A DNA stretch of 64,000 bases from Gammaproteobacteria bacterium (GTDB lineage: Bacteria > Pseudomonadota > Gammaproteobacteria > Steroidobacterales > Steroidobacteraceae): NCBI GenBank assembly GCA_027459765.1, contig DAIDHD010000029.1, positions 1 to 64,000 on the forward strand. The letters are read 5' to 3'. The notes below the pieces were generated by a model. That model ran no database searches. It was given only the letters and a program-made list of their open reading frames with translations, and was not told the DNA's origin. Of the stretch, positions 28,413 to 38,575 are shown piece by piece. The stretch's first letter is position 1. The number at the start of each line of letters is the position of its first letter. A program made the translations under genes and the position numbers.

Positions 28413-29687
28413 CTACAGACCGAAGAGCACTCCAAGACGTTCACCGATGCGCTCGACCGGGCACTCCTCCTGCGGTGCTTCGCCGCGCAGGTCCTTCAGC
28501 GCCACCACGCCGCGCGCCGCCTCCTCGTCACCGAGTATGGCCGCATAGGCCGCCCCGCTGCGATCGGCGCGCTTGAACTGCGTCTTGAAGCTACCGCCGC
28601 CGAGATTGACCTGCAGTTTGAGACCCGGCAGCGCATCGCGCAGGGTCTCGGCCAGGCGCAGACCCTCTCGTTCCGCCCGCTCGCCCGCCAGCACCAGGTA
28701 CAGGTGAGGGCGCTCGCGCGGCGCCGCCACGCCCTGCGCCTCGAGAAGCAGCACGATGCGCTCCTGGCCCATCGCCCAGCCGATCCCCGGCGTGGGCGTC
28801 CCGCCCAGCTGCGCGATCAGGCCGTCGTAGCGGCCTCCCGCACACACCGTGCTCTGCGCGCCCAGCAAATCGGTGGTCCACTCGAACACCGTGCGCGTGT
28901 AGTAGTCGAGTCCGCGCACCAGGTGAGGCTCCACATGATACGCGATCCCCGCGGCGTCGAGGTGCCCGCAGAGCGCCGCGAAGTGCGCCCGCGACTCCGC
29001 GTCCAGCGACTCGAGCAGCTGCGGGGCGCCCGCGACCAGCCGCTGGGTCTGCGGGTGCTTGCTGTCGAGGATGCGCAGCGGATTGCCCTGCAGGCGACGC
29101 CGGCTGTCCTCGTCGAGCGCCGCCTCGTGCGCCGTGAAGTACTCGATCAGCCGCTCCCGGTAGGCGGCGCGCGCCGCCGGGGTGCCGAGCGAGTTGATCA
29201 GGAGCTTCACCCGCGTGAGTCCCAGGCTGCGCAGCAGCCGCGCCGACAGCAGGATCATCTCCGCATCGACGTCCGGACCCTCGAACCCGAAGGCCTCGCA
29301 GTCGATCTGGTGGAACTGGCGATACCGGCCGGCCTGCGGCCGCTCGCGCCGGAACATCGGACCCATGCACCAGACCTTGAGCCGGCTCTCGCGCAACAGT
29401 CCATTGGAGATCACCGCCCGCGCGATGCCCGCGGTGGCCTCCGGGCGCAGCGTGATGTGGTCCTCGCCGCGGTCCACGAAGCTGAACATCTCCTTCTCGA
29501 CGATGTCGGTGAAGTCCCCGATGGAGCGCTTGAACAGCGGCGTCTGCTCGATGATGGGAACGCGGAATTCCTCGTAGCCGTAGGCCGCGAACACGTCGCG
29601 CGCGGTGCGCTCCAGGAATTGCCAGGCCGGGATCTGCGCGGGCAGCACGTCGTGTACGCCACGCAGGGGCTCGATGATCTTGCTCAA
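28413..29687 (-). CDS. hisS: histidyl-tRNA synthetase
   Basis: A class II synthetase of 424 residues. Motifs: LRGVHDVLP at the start, motif 2 region MFRRERPQAGRYRQFHQID, the histidine-specific LVRGLDYYTRTVFEW, motif 3 GIGWAMGQERIVLLL, and a C-terminal anticodon-binding domain. The start is inferred as TTG 29687 (SKIIEPLRG), as no ATG fits; a much longer open frame upstream belongs to the antisense of rodZ. Confidence 0.95.
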   Translation of the reverse strand: MSKIIEPLRGVHDVLPAQIPAWQFLERTARDVFAAYGYEEFRVPIIEQTPLFKRSIGDFTDIVEKEMFSFVDRGEDHITLRPEATAGIARAVISNGLLRESRLKVWCMGPMFRRERPQAGRYRQFHQIDCEAFGFEGPDVDAEMILLSARLLRSLGLTRVKLLINSLGTPAARAAYRERLIEYFTAHEAALDEDSRRRLQGNPLRILDSKHPQTQRLVAGAPQLLESLDAESRAHFAALCGHLDAAGIAYHVEPHLVRGLDYYTRTVFEWTTDLLGAQSTVCAGGRYDGLIAQLGGTPTPGIGWAMGQERIVLLLEAQGVAAPRERPHLYLVLAGERAEREGLRLAETLRDALPGLKLQVNLGGGSFKTQFKRADRSGAAYAAILGDEEAARGVVALKDLRGEAPQEECPVERIGERLGVLFGL

Positions 29688-29698
29688 GATTGCTCCGG

Positions 29699-30805
29699 TC
29701 AGCCGTGCGACGAAGGGCGGCGGCGCGCCGCGCCGCGTACCGTGGGCGGGAGCGGCGCGGATGCGCCGGCGGGCGCGGGTGCGTCGGCGGACGGACGGTC
29801 TCGGCGCAGCACGCCGTCGGCGCCCGCGTCGAAACGCGCCACGTCGCCGGTCAGGAATTCGGAGCCGATGGCCACCGCGTGCTGATTGACCTCGAGCTGC
29901 ACGCCGCTCGCGTAGCCCAGGTGAACCTTGAGAGGCGCCGCGCCCGCCAGCGTCTTGACCGTGTTGGCGCGGCCCAGACCGGCGAACAGGCGCCTGCCGG
30001 CGGCATCGCGCACGTCCACCCAGGAATCCGCCGAGAAGCTCAGGCGCAACACCACCCGTCCGGGCCCGTCCGTCGCCTGCACGGTCGGTGCGGGCGCGGC
30101 TGGCGTCGGTGCGGCGGTCGCCTGCACGCTCGGTGCGGGCGCGGCTGGCGTCGGTGCGGCGGTCGCCTGCACGGTCGGTGCGGGCGTCACGGGCGTCGGC
30201 ACGGCGGTATCGGACGGCGCCGTGGCGACGGCAGCGTCGATCGCTACCGGCCCGGCTGCGGGCCGCGCATCGTGGGCAGCGGCGAGCGGCGGCGCAGCGG
30301 CCGGTCGCTGCCAGGGCTTCCACCACCACCCGCCGACCAGCACCGCCAGTATCGCGGCGCCGGCGGCGACCTGACGAACGGGTGACGTCTTGCCGAGGCG
30401 CAGCCCGGGACGCACCGTCACGCCGAGCCCCGGCGACGGCGCCGCGGTTGGCGCAAGCGGTGCGCTCGGCGGGGCGGCAAGATCGGCGAGCAGCGAATCG
30501 CACGACAGACCAAGCAGCGTCGCGTAATGACGCAGGTGTCCCTTCACGTACACGGCCGGTCCTAGGCGCGAGTGATCGTCGGCCTCCAACGCCTCGATCA
30601 CCCACGGATCGAGGTGCAGGTCGTCGGCGGCACGCTGCACGCTCAAGCCACGGCGCTCGCGCTCGGCTCGCAGCCGCGCGCCGGGGCTCTGGCCGGACTG
30701 CGGCGCTGCCGGAGCGGGTGCCTCGGTCGCGCTTGCGTCCGGCGCGTAGACGGCGGGCGTCGCCTCCGGTGCGACCGCGTCTGGCTCGACGGCCTCCGCG
30801 CTCAT
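29699..30805 (-). CDS. rodZ: RodZ-like cytoskeletal membrane protein
   Basis: A 368-residue protein with an N-terminal HTH_25 domain (GARLRAERERRGLSVQRAADDLHL, about 41-64), one transmembrane helix (VAAGAAILAVLVGGWWW, about 146-162), a Pro/Thr/Ala linker with 15-residue repeats and a C-terminal DUF4115 domain (WVDVRDAAGRRLFAG). RodZ links MreB to the envelope and helps set rod shape. Its ATG overlaps the pilW stop and hisS follows, a standard gene order. Confidence 0.87.
   Translation of the reverse strand: MSAEAVEPDAVAPEATPAVYAPDASATEAPAPAAPQSGQSPGARLRAERERRGLSVQRAADDLHLDPWVIEALEADDHSRLGPAVYVKGHLRHYATLLGLSCDSLLADLAAPPSAPLAPTAAPSPGLGVTVRPGLRLGKTSPVRQVAAGAAILAVLVGGWWWKPWQRPAAAPPLAAAHDARPAAGPVAIDAAVATAPSDTAVPTPVTPAPTVQATAAPTPAAPAPSVQATAAPTPAAPAPTVQATDGPGRVVLRLSFSADSWVDVRDAAGRRLFAGLGRANTVKTLAGAAPLKVHLGYASGVQLEVNQHAVAIGSEFLTGDVARFDAGADGVLRRDRPSADAPAPAGASAPLPPTVRGAARRRPSSHG
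30072..30206. repeat. three 45-bp tandem repeats in the rodZ linker
   Basis: Units beginning GTCGCCTGCAC start at 30072, 30117 and 30162, exactly 45 bases apart; the third is diverged at its end. They encode 15-residue repeats (APTVQAT then AAPTPA) in the periplasmic linker. In-frame copy-number change could alter linker length. Confidence 0.85.
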
Positions 30806-31562
30806 CGGGCGACGCCGGCGCGCAGCATGCGCGCCTGTTCGGAGTCCGGGAACTCGACCTCGATGCGCCGCGCGTAATTGGCCGCCGAGACGTCGTCGCC
30901 GAGCTTGCGCTCGACCTTGATGGCGATCCAGAGGAGCTCCGCGGACGCCGGGTTCACCGCCAGGTCACGCTGGATGGTCGCGCGCGCCGCGGCGGCGTCA
31001 CCGCGCTCGAGCGCCATGTTCGCCAGCTGGAGCATCGCCTCGGGCTGATTCGGCCGGATGGCGAGCGCCTGGTTGAAGTAGCGCTCCGCGTCCACCAGGT
31101 CACCCGCGCCGTGCGCGCACACGCCCGCGTTGACCAGCGCCACCTCCGGGGTCTGGTAGAGCGGGTCGCGCGCGACCTGCACGAACAGCTTCTCGCCGGC
31201 CGCCGTCTTGCCGGTGCGGCACAGGAAGCCGGCGTAGCTGTTCTGCACGTTCGGGTCGCCGCGGCCGAGGCGCGCTGCGCTTGAGTAAGCCCGCTCGGCC
31301 TTGCCCATCTCGTTGAGCCGCTCGTAGACGAGGCCCGCGGTCTGCTGCACGTTGGCGTTGTCCGGGTCCTGCTTCAGGGCGCGCTCGACGAAGTCGCGGG
31401 CGTCGGCGAGCTTGCCGAGCTTCAGGTACTCGATCGAGAGGCGTGCGTTCAGCGCGGCGGCCTGTTTGATGTCGGCGCTCGAGGGAGACGGCGAGTGCGC
31501 GCAGGCGGCGAGCACGACCACGGACACGAAACCGGCGAGGCGCGCGGCGCGCCGGACGAGGC

Positions 31563-31566
<4 letters not shown>
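30802..31566 (-). CDS. pilW: type IV pilus biogenesis lipoprotein PilW/PilF
   Basis: A 254-residue lipoprotein with lipobox VLAAC (Cys22) and about six TPR repeats ([27 protein letters not shown] onward; PVALVNAG-like unit near 150). It assists secretin (PilQ) multimer formation in the outer membrane. The GTG start overlaps the rlmN stop. Position between rlmN and rodZ matches Pseudomonas and related genomes. Confidence 0.88.
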
Positions 31567-32693
<1,127 letters not shown>

Positions 32694-32736
32694 CGGAACT
32701 TCAGCCCTCGGTAGGCGGGATGGCGAAGCGCATACG

Positions 32737-33168
32737 CTAGCGCGTACGCGGACAGAGCTCAATTTCCCGGAAGAAGTACGCGATCTCGCGCTGCGCGGTC
32801 TCCGGCGCGTCCGAGCCGTGCACCATGTTCTCGTCGATGCTGGTGGCGAGGTCGGCACGGATGGTGCCCTTGTCCGCCTTCTTCGGATCGGTGGCGCCCA
32901 TGATCTCGCGATTCCGCGCGATGGCATTCTCGCCTTCCAGCACCTGGATCATCACCGGGCCGGAGGTCATGAAGCGCACCAGGTCCTTGAAGAAAGGCCG
33001 CTCGCGGTGCACGGCGTAGAAGCCCTCGGCCTCGGCCTGGGACAGGTGAGCCATGCGCGCCGCCACGATCTTGAGACCCGCGGTCTCGAAGCGGCGGTAT
33101 ACCTCGCCGATCAGGTTGCGGGCGACGCCGTCGGGTTTGACGATGGACAAGGTGCGCTCGATGGCCAT
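32737..33168 (-). CDS. ndk: nucleoside diphosphate kinase
   Basis: A 143-residue enzyme that balances NTP pools. It has the N-terminal [18 protein letters not shown] and the catalytic histidine in [19 protein letters not shown] 33168 is the family start. A good promoter lies upstream. Confidence 0.96.
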   Translation of the reverse strand: MAIERTLSIVKPDGVARNLIGEVYRRFETAGLKIVAARMAHLSQAEAEGFYAVHRERPFFKDLVRFMTSGPVMIQVLEGENAIARNREIMGATDPKKADKGTIRADLATSIDENMVHGSDAPETAQREIAYFFREIELCPRTR

Positions 33169-33227
33169 GAGATCCTCGACTTTTGGAAATGAAGGCGCCG
33201 GCGCAGCCGCGCCGGACAAAGCGGGGC

Positions 33228-33257
33228 AGTGTACTTTAATCGGGGTACGGCAGGCAA
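33228..33257 (-). promoter_or_regulatory. candidate sigma-70 promoter of ndk
   Basis: Minus-strand TTGCCT (33257-33252) and TACACT (33233-33228) are separated by 18 bp, about 60 bases before the ndk start. Confidence 0.5.
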
Positions 33258-33351
33258 ACCGCCGGGTGGACGGAAGTTCTTGTATTGATTGAGGAACTTC
33301 CGCACCCGCCACGGCCCGCGGGCGATCCGCCGCGACTTGCGGGCGGTGACT

Positions 33352-33675
33352 TCAGACGTTGAAGCTCTCGCCGCAGCCGCACTCCCCCTTGGCCTTGGGA
33401 TTCTTGAACTTGAAGGCCTCGTTGAGGCCCTGCTTGACGAAATCGACCTCGGTGCCGTCGATCAGCGGCAAACTCGCCGGATCGACCACCACCTTCACGC
33501 CCCGCGCCTCGAACACCGCGTCTTCCGGACGGATCTCGTCCGCGTAGTTGACGACGTACGCGAACCCCGAACACCCGGTCTTCTTCACGCCGAGACGCAA
33601 TCCGACGCCGGCGCCGCGCTTGGCCAGATGGTTGCGCACCCGCTCCGCCGCAGCCTCGCTTAGTTGGATCGCCAT
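33352..33675 (-). CDS. A-type iron-sulfur carrier protein (IscA/ErpA family)
   Basis: A 107-residue protein with the three conserved cysteines, one in GCSGFAYVV and two in GECGCGESF. It carries iron or Fe-S clusters to target proteins. It lies downstream of iscS and the IscU-like gene on the same strand, with a 119-base AT-richer gap before it that could hold its own promoter. Whether it is IscA or ErpA cannot be settled here. Confidence 0.88.
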   Translation of the reverse strand: MAIQLSEAAAERVRNHLAKRGAGVGLRLGVKKTGCSGFAYVVNYADEIRPEDAVFEARGVKVVVDPASLPLIDGTEVDFVKQGLNEAFKFKNPKAKGECGCGESFNV

Positions 33676-33794
33676 GGTTTGCCGAAGGAACCTCGTGTGA
33701 AAGAACTGTTACAGATATACATAACACGGCTGCCCGCCAGGCGCACGGCCTGCCGAGGCGTCGCCGCGACGATGCGCCGATTTCTCGACGCGCA

Positions 33795-34160
33795 TCACGC
33801 CGGCACGGCCGCCGCCGCGGCCAGCCACGCATCTTCGACCGTGAGAAGCCGGCCGAGTTTCTCGATCGGCGCCTCGAATCGCTCCCGCAACCGGTGCACG
33901 TCCTCCGGGAAACCCTGACGGAGCAGACGGCCGGGTGCCTGTTGCGCGACCCAGGCGGCGGCGGCGATGGTGTGCGGACAACCGTAGGCGAGGAAGCGCG
34001 CGCACTCGATGCGGTCGGTCGACCCCGGTACGAGGCGCAGGTCGAACTGCACCCAGGTGCCGGCCTCGCGGCTGCCGGCCGCACCGCGGCACACGCCGGG
34101 TCCGGCGAGCTCGCCGACGCAGGGCGGGTCTTCGAAATACCGGCGGGTCGCGTCGTTCAA
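33795..34160 (-). CDS. divergent IscU-like iron-sulfur scaffold
   Basis: A 121-residue protein starting at a TTG that overlaps the iscS stop. Alignment by eye to IscU: PPCVGELAG (Cys14) matches the first ligand region PACGDVM, and LAYGCPHTIAAAAW (Cys61) matches YGCGSAIASS. The third IscU cysteine (HCSVLAEDA) is replaced in GRLLTVEDAW by Arg, and the conserved Asp after the first Cys is lost. Extra cysteines at 24 and 53 might substitute. Its place after iscS implies a scaffold or sulfur-acceptor role, but cluster ligation must differ. Confidence 0.65.
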   Translation of the reverse strand: MNDATRRYFEDPPCVGELAGPGVCRGAAGSREAGTWVQFDLRLVPGSTDRIECARFLAYGCPHTIAAAAWVAQQAPGRLLRQGFPEDVHRLRERFEAPIEKLGRLLTVEDAWLAAAAAVPA

Positions 34161-35365
34161 GCGCACGCGCCGGCGCACCCCGACGTGCCGGCGATACGCC
34201 GCAGCCTGATCACCGCGGCGCTCACCACGGCGATGCCCCGCTCGACCTCCTCGCGGGTGGTGAAGCGCCCCAGACTGAAACGCAGGCTGCTCTCCGCCAG
34301 GCGTTCGCTCCGGCCGAGCGCGCGCAGCACGTACGACGGCTCGCCGATCGCCGAGGCGCACGCCGAGCCGGTGGACACCGCGAGGTGCGGCCGCACCGCC
34401 GCGAGCAGGCTCTCGCCCTCCACGCCCTCGAACGACAGATTCACGATGTGCGGCACCGAGCGCGCCGGATCACCGTTGCGCCACACGCCGCCGAGCGCCT
34501 CGAGTCCGCGCCACAGCCGCTCCGCCAGGCCCGCGATGCGGGCCGTGTCGGCCGCGCCCTCGGCGGTCGCCAGCGCGCACGCCTCGCCCATGCCGACGAT
34601 CTGGTGCGTCGCCAGCGTACCGGAGCGCAGCCCGAGCTCCTGGCCGCCGCCGAGCTCCCGCGGCTCGACCAGCACGCCGCGCGCTCGCGCCAGGATGAGC
34701 GCGCCGACACCCTTCGGTCCGTGCGCCTTGTGGGCGGAGAGCGACATGAGGTGAATGCCGTCGCGCTCGAACGACAGGCCGCACTTGCCCACGCTCTGCG
34801 CCGCGTCGACGTGCAACCAGGCGCGGCCGTGCAGGGCGCACGCCCGTGCGATCCCGGCCACGTCCTGCACCGTGCCGATTTCGTTGTTCACGTGCATGAC
34901 CGACACCAGCACCGTGTCCGGGCGCAGCGCCTCGGCCACCCGCCGCGGGTCGAGAATGCCGTCTCCGTCGGGCACCAGATAGGTGACGCGCCAGCCGCGG
35001 CGCTCGAGCGCGCGGCAGGGGTCGAGCACCGCCTTGTGCTCGGTGCGCACCGTGACGAGGTGCCGCCCCTCCTCGCGGCGCAGTTCGGCGACGCCGAAGA
35101 TGGCGAGGTTGTCGGCCTCGGTCGCGCCCGAGGTGAACACGACGTCGGCGGCGCGCGCACCGGCGGCATCGGCCACCTGTCGGCGAGCCGCCTCGACCAG
35201 CTGCGCCGCACGCTCCCCGAACACGTGTCCGGCCGAAGCCGGATTGCCGAAGTCGCCCTCGGCCGTGAGGCACTCCGCCATCCGCCGCACGACCCGCGGA
35301 TCGACGGCGGTGGTGGCGGCGTTGTCGAGGTACGCCGGCCGGGCGTCGCCCGCGGCGGCGCTCAT
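34157..35365 (-). CDS. iscS: cysteine desulfurase, IscS type
   Basis: A 402-residue PLP enzyme that moves sulfur from cysteine. It has NAATTAVDPRV at the start, the PLP lysine in SLSAHKAHGPKG and the active cysteine loop STGSACASAIGEPSYVLRALG. The long loop marks group I (IscS/NifS). Genes for IscR, HscA, HscB and Fdx are not next to it. It overlaps trmJ upstream by four bases. Confidence 0.92.
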   Translation of the reverse strand: MSAAAGDARPAYLDNAATTAVDPRVVRRMAECLTAEGDFGNPASAGHVFGERAAQLVEAARRQVADAAGARAADVVFTSGATEADNLAIFGVAELRREEGRHLVTVRTEHKAVLDPCRALERRGWRVTYLVPDGDGILDPRRVAEALRPDTVLVSVMHVNNEIGTVQDVAGIARACALHGRAWLHVDAAQSVGKCGLSFERDGIHLMSLSAHKAHGPKGVGALILARARGVLVEPRELGGGQELGLRSGTLATHQIVGMGEACALATAEGAADTARIAGLAERLWRGLEALGGVWRNGDPARSVPHIVNLSFEGVEGESLLAAVRPHLAVSTGSACASAIGEPSYVLRALGRSERLAESSLRFSLGRFTTREEVERGIAVVSAAVIRLRRIAGTSGCAGACA

Positions 35366-36108
35366 GCGCCGCCCTGCGCCCGCTCGCGGCGCTTCGCCTC
35401 GCGCTCACGCCGTCCTTCCACGGCGTTGAGGATGCCGCGCAGCAGGTTGACCTCGTTCTTGTCGAGTCGCGCCCGATTGAACAGACGCCGCAGGCGCTCC
35501 ATCAGGTAGCCGGTGCGGTCCTCGAACTCCACCGCCGCGAGCACCCGCTCGAGATGGCGGTAGAGATGTTCGATTTCACCCGCTTCGGCCGGCGGCGCCT
35601 CGGCCTCGGTGCGAGAGCGAGGCTGCTCGCGCGCGAGCAACAACTCGTAGCTGAGCAGCTGCACCGACATGGCGAGGTTGAGCGAACAGTAGGCGGGGTT
35701 CGCCGGAATCCGCACCAGCACCTGGCAGGACTCGAGCTCCTGGTTCTGCAGCCCGTAGCGCTCCGAGCCGAACAGCAGGGCGGCGCGCGACTCCCCCGGC
35801 AGCGCCGCGATGCGGGCGGCGACGTCCCGCGGCGTCTCGATGTCCCAGGTGAGCGAACGCGCGCGCGAGGTCGTTCCGGCGACGAAGCCGCAATCGGCGA
35901 GCGCATCGGCCAGGCTGTCGGTCACGCGTGCCGCGGCGAGCACGTCATCCGCGCCGGCAGCGAGCGCCACCGCGTCGGGGTGCGGGAAGCTCTTCGGGCG
36001 CACGAGCACGAGGTCATTCAGCCCCATGTTCTTCATGGCGCGGGCGACGGAGCCGATGTTGCCGGGGTGGCTGGGGTCCACGAGGACGACGCGAACGAGG
36101 GCGGTCAT
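35362..36108 (-). CDS. trmJ: tRNA (cytidine/uridine-2'-O-)-methyltransferase TrmJ
   Basis: A 248-residue SPOUT methyltransferase. It has VRVVLVDPSHPGNIGSVARAM at the start, the knot motif LLFGSERYGLQNQEL and NPAYCSLNLAMSVQLLSYEL. It modifies position 32 of certain tRNAs. It is divergent from suhB with 24 bases between starts; the trmJ-isc linkage is common in Gammaproteobacteria. Confidence 0.93.
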   Translation of the reverse strand: MTALVRVVLVDPSHPGNIGSVARAMKNMGLNDLVLVRPKSFPHPDAVALAAGADDVLAAARVTDSLADALADCGFVAGTTSRARSLTWDIETPRDVAARIAALPGESRAALLFGSERYGLQNQELESCQVLVRIPANPAYCSLNLAMSVQLLSYELLLAREQPRSRTEAEAPPAEAGEIEHLYRHLERVLAAVEFEDRTGYLMERLRRLFNRARLDKNEVNLLRGILNAVEGRREREAKRRERAQGGA

Positions 36109-36132
36109 GCTCTGCTATTCTACCGCGACCTT

Positions 36133-36930
36133 ATGCAACCACTGCTCACCATCGGCGTGCGCGCCGCCCGCCGCGCCGGCGACCTGATCGCGCGCAGCCT
36201 GACCCACCTCGATTCGCTGAAAATCGACACCAAGGGGCGCAACGACTTCGTCACCGACGTCGACCGCAAGGCCGAGGCCGAGATCATCGCCATCATCCGC
36301 AAGAGCTATCCCGCGCACGCGGTTCTCGGCGAGGAGAGCGGCCGCAGCGGCACCTCCGAGACCCTCTGGATCGTCGACCCGCTGGACGGCACCACCAACT
36401 TCCTGCACGGATTCCCGCAGTTTGCGGTGTCGATCGCGGTCGAGCACAAGGGGCGGCTCGAGTGCGCGGTGGTCTACGATCCGATGCGTCAGGAGCTCTA
36501 CACCGCGGTGCGCGGCGGCGGCGCGCAGCTCGACGGCAAGCGCATCCGCGTGAGCTCGCAGCGCGGGCTGGAGGGAGCCCTGATCGGCACGGGCTTCCCC
36601 TACCGCATGGCCCCGGAACACGTGGACCCCTATCTCGCGATGCTCAAGGCGGTGATGGCGGTGACCGCCGGCGTGCGCCGTCCGGGATCCGCGTCACTCG
36701 ACCTCGCCTACGTCGCCGCCGGGCGCACCGACGGGTTCTTCGAGTTCAACCTGAAGCCCTGGGACACCGCTGCCGGGGCGCTGCTGATCCGCGAAGCCGG
36801 CGGCCGCATCGGCACGCCGTCCGGCGCGGACTACGCCCTCGGGCCGAACGTGGTGGCCGGGAACCCCAAGGTGTACGCCGCGCTCCTCGAGACCCTCGGG
36901 CCGCACGTGCCGGCCGACCTGCGCGACTAA
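36133..36930 (+). CDS. suhB: inositol-1-monophosphatase family protein SuhB
   Basis: A 265-residue Mg-dependent phosphatase with motif 1 WIVDPLDGTTNFLHG, motif 2 near WDTAAGALLIREAGG, and metal-binding Glu in GEESG. In E. coli SuhB also joins rRNA antitermination complexes. It starts at ATG 36133, right after the trmJ start region. Confidence 0.94.
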   Translation: MQPLLTIGVRAARRAGDLIARSLTHLDSLKIDTKGRNDFVTDVDRKAEAEIIAIIRKSYPAHAVLGEESGRSGTSETLWIVDPLDGTTNFLHGFPQFAVSIAVEHKGRLECAVVYDPMRQELYTAVRGGGAQLDGKRIRVSSQRGLEGALIGTGFPYRMAPEHVDPYLAMLKAVMAVTAGVRRPGSASLDLAYVAAGRTDGFFEFNLKPWDTAAGALLIREAGGRIGTPSGADYALGPNVVAGNPKVYAALLETLGPHVPADLRD

Positions 36931-37002
36931 CGCGGGCAAGACCGGCCGCGTCGGTCATCCCCGCCGCGCCGCCCCCCGCCGGCGTTTCCGGCCGCCGCCG
37001 TA

Positions 37003-38466
37003 TCAACCGGCCTTGGATCGTGAAGCGCGCAGCCGGCTGTGCTCGTGGCCGTACAGGAAGTACAGCGCGATGCCGAGGGCGCTCCAGATCACCAGCCGGA
37101 TCCAGGTGCCACGCGGCAGCGAGTAGGCCATCGCCGAACAGAAAAGCACGCCCATGATGGAGACGAACCAGACTCCGCGCACCTTGAACGGGCGGTGCAG
37201 GTCGGGCCGGGTGTAGCGCAGCACCAGCACGCCGATGCACACCACGATGAAGGCGATCAGCGTGCCGATGGACACGAGTTCGCCGAGGATGTCGATCGGC
37301 AGTAGTCCGGCCAGCGTCGCGGCGAACACCCCGGTGATCACCGTGGCGATGTGCGGCGTGCGATACGTCGGGTGCACCTTGCCGAGGAACTTCCAGAGGA
37401 GCCCGTCGTTGGACATGGTCAGCCAGATGCGCGCCTGCGGAATGATCATGGTGATGATCACCGAGGTGAGTCCGAACAGCGCGCCCCAGATCACCCAGCT
37501 CGACAGCCAGGCGAGCTGGGGGTGCGCTTCGAGTGCGACGGCCACCGGTGCGGCGTCGTTCAGTTGTTTGAACGGCACCAGGCCGGTGAGCACCGTCGAC
37601 ATGAGAATGTAGAGCAAGGTGCAGATGGCGAGGCTACCGAGCATGCCGATCGGCATGCCCCGCTGCGGATCCTTGGCCTCCTGCGCCACCGTGGACACGC
37701 CGTCGAAGCCGATGTAGGCGAAGAAAATGATGGCCGAGGCCTGGAAGATGCCGCTCCAGCCGAATTCGCCGAAGTTGCCGGTATTGGGCGGAATGAAGGG
37801 GTGCCAGTAGGACGGGGTCACGTAGGCGATGCCGAAACCGATCACGGCCACCACGATGCTCACCTTGATGGCGACGATGATGGTGTTCACCACCGCGGAC
37901 TCTTTGATGCCCTTGTAGCAGAGTGCCGTGGTGATGGCGATGATGGCGATCGCCGGCAGGTTGAGGAAGGCGCCGGTCTGGTGGATGGCGCCGGCGGCGT
38001 TGCCCTCGAAGGGCGCGTTCGCGAGCCAGTCGGGGATGAAGTTGATGCCGTAGTGCTCGAGTAGCTTGATGAAGTAGCGGCTCCAGCCCACGGCCACCGT
38101 GGAGCAGGCCACCATGTACTCGAGGATGAGGTTCCAGCCCACGAACCAGGCCACGAACTCACCCAAGGTCGCGTAGCTGTAGGCATAGGCGCTGCCCGCC
38201 ACCGGCACCATGGCCGCGAACTCCGAGTAGCACAAACCGGCGAACATGCAGCCCAAGCCGGCGATCACGAACGACAGGCCGATGGCCGGTCCGGCGTGCT
38301 GCGCGGCCGCGAGGCCGGTGAGCACGAAGATGCCGGTGCCGATGATCCCGCCGATACCGAAGGCAATCAGCGCCGGGATGCCGAGCGCGCGCACCAGATT
38401 CTTGCTGGCCGCTTCCGCCTGATAGTCGGCGATCGGCTTGGTGGCGAGCATTGCTTTGAGGTTCAT
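37003..38466 (-). CDS. APC-superfamily amino-acid permease, cationic (CAT) type
   Basis: A 487-residue protein with about 12 or more membrane segments and the APC signature GIGGIIGTGIFVLTG near the N-terminus and FFAYIGFDGVSTVAQEAKDP mid-protein. The closest pattern is the CAT/YfnA family of cationic or branched amino-acid transporters. Substrate cannot be fixed from sequence. Monocistronic; the gene ends 72 bases after suhB on the other strand. Confidence 0.88.
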   Translation of the reverse strand: MNLKAMLATKPIADYQAEAASKNLVRALGIPALIAFGIGGIIGTGIFVLTGLAAAQHAGPAIGLSFVIAGLGCMFAGLCYSEFAAMVPVAGSAYAYSYATLGEFVAWFVGWNLILEYMVACSTVAVGWSRYFIKLLEHYGINFIPDWLANAPFEGNAAGAIHQTGAFLNLPAIAIIAITTALCYKGIKESAVVNTIIVAIKVSIVVAVIGFGIAYVTPSYWHPFIPPNTGNFGEFGWSGIFQASAIIFFAYIGFDGVSTVAQEAKDPQRGMPIGMLGSLAICTLLYILMSTVLTGLVPFKQLNDAAPVAVALEAHPQLAWLSSWVIWGALFGLTSVIITMIIPQARIWLTMSNDGLLWKFLGKVHPTYRTPHIATVITGVFAATLAGLLPIDILGELVSIGTLIAFIVVCIGVLVLRYTRPDLHRPFKVRGVWFVSIMGVLFCSAMAYSLPRGTWIRLVIWSALGIALYFLYGHEHSRLRASRSKAG

Positions 38467-38575
38467 CAGGGTGCACCCGATTGCTGTTATGGTGCCCGCA
38501 CTCTACTGGCGCGCCTCACCCGGAACAAGCGCCCGCTCGGCTCCCCGTGCACCGGGGAAACTCCGCAAGGGGCCT

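Noticed and set aside
28413-30605. A 730-residue HisS with a long N-terminal extension
   Set aside because: The upstream part overlaps rodZ in another frame and has no protein-like features; HisS similarity starts at TTG 29687.
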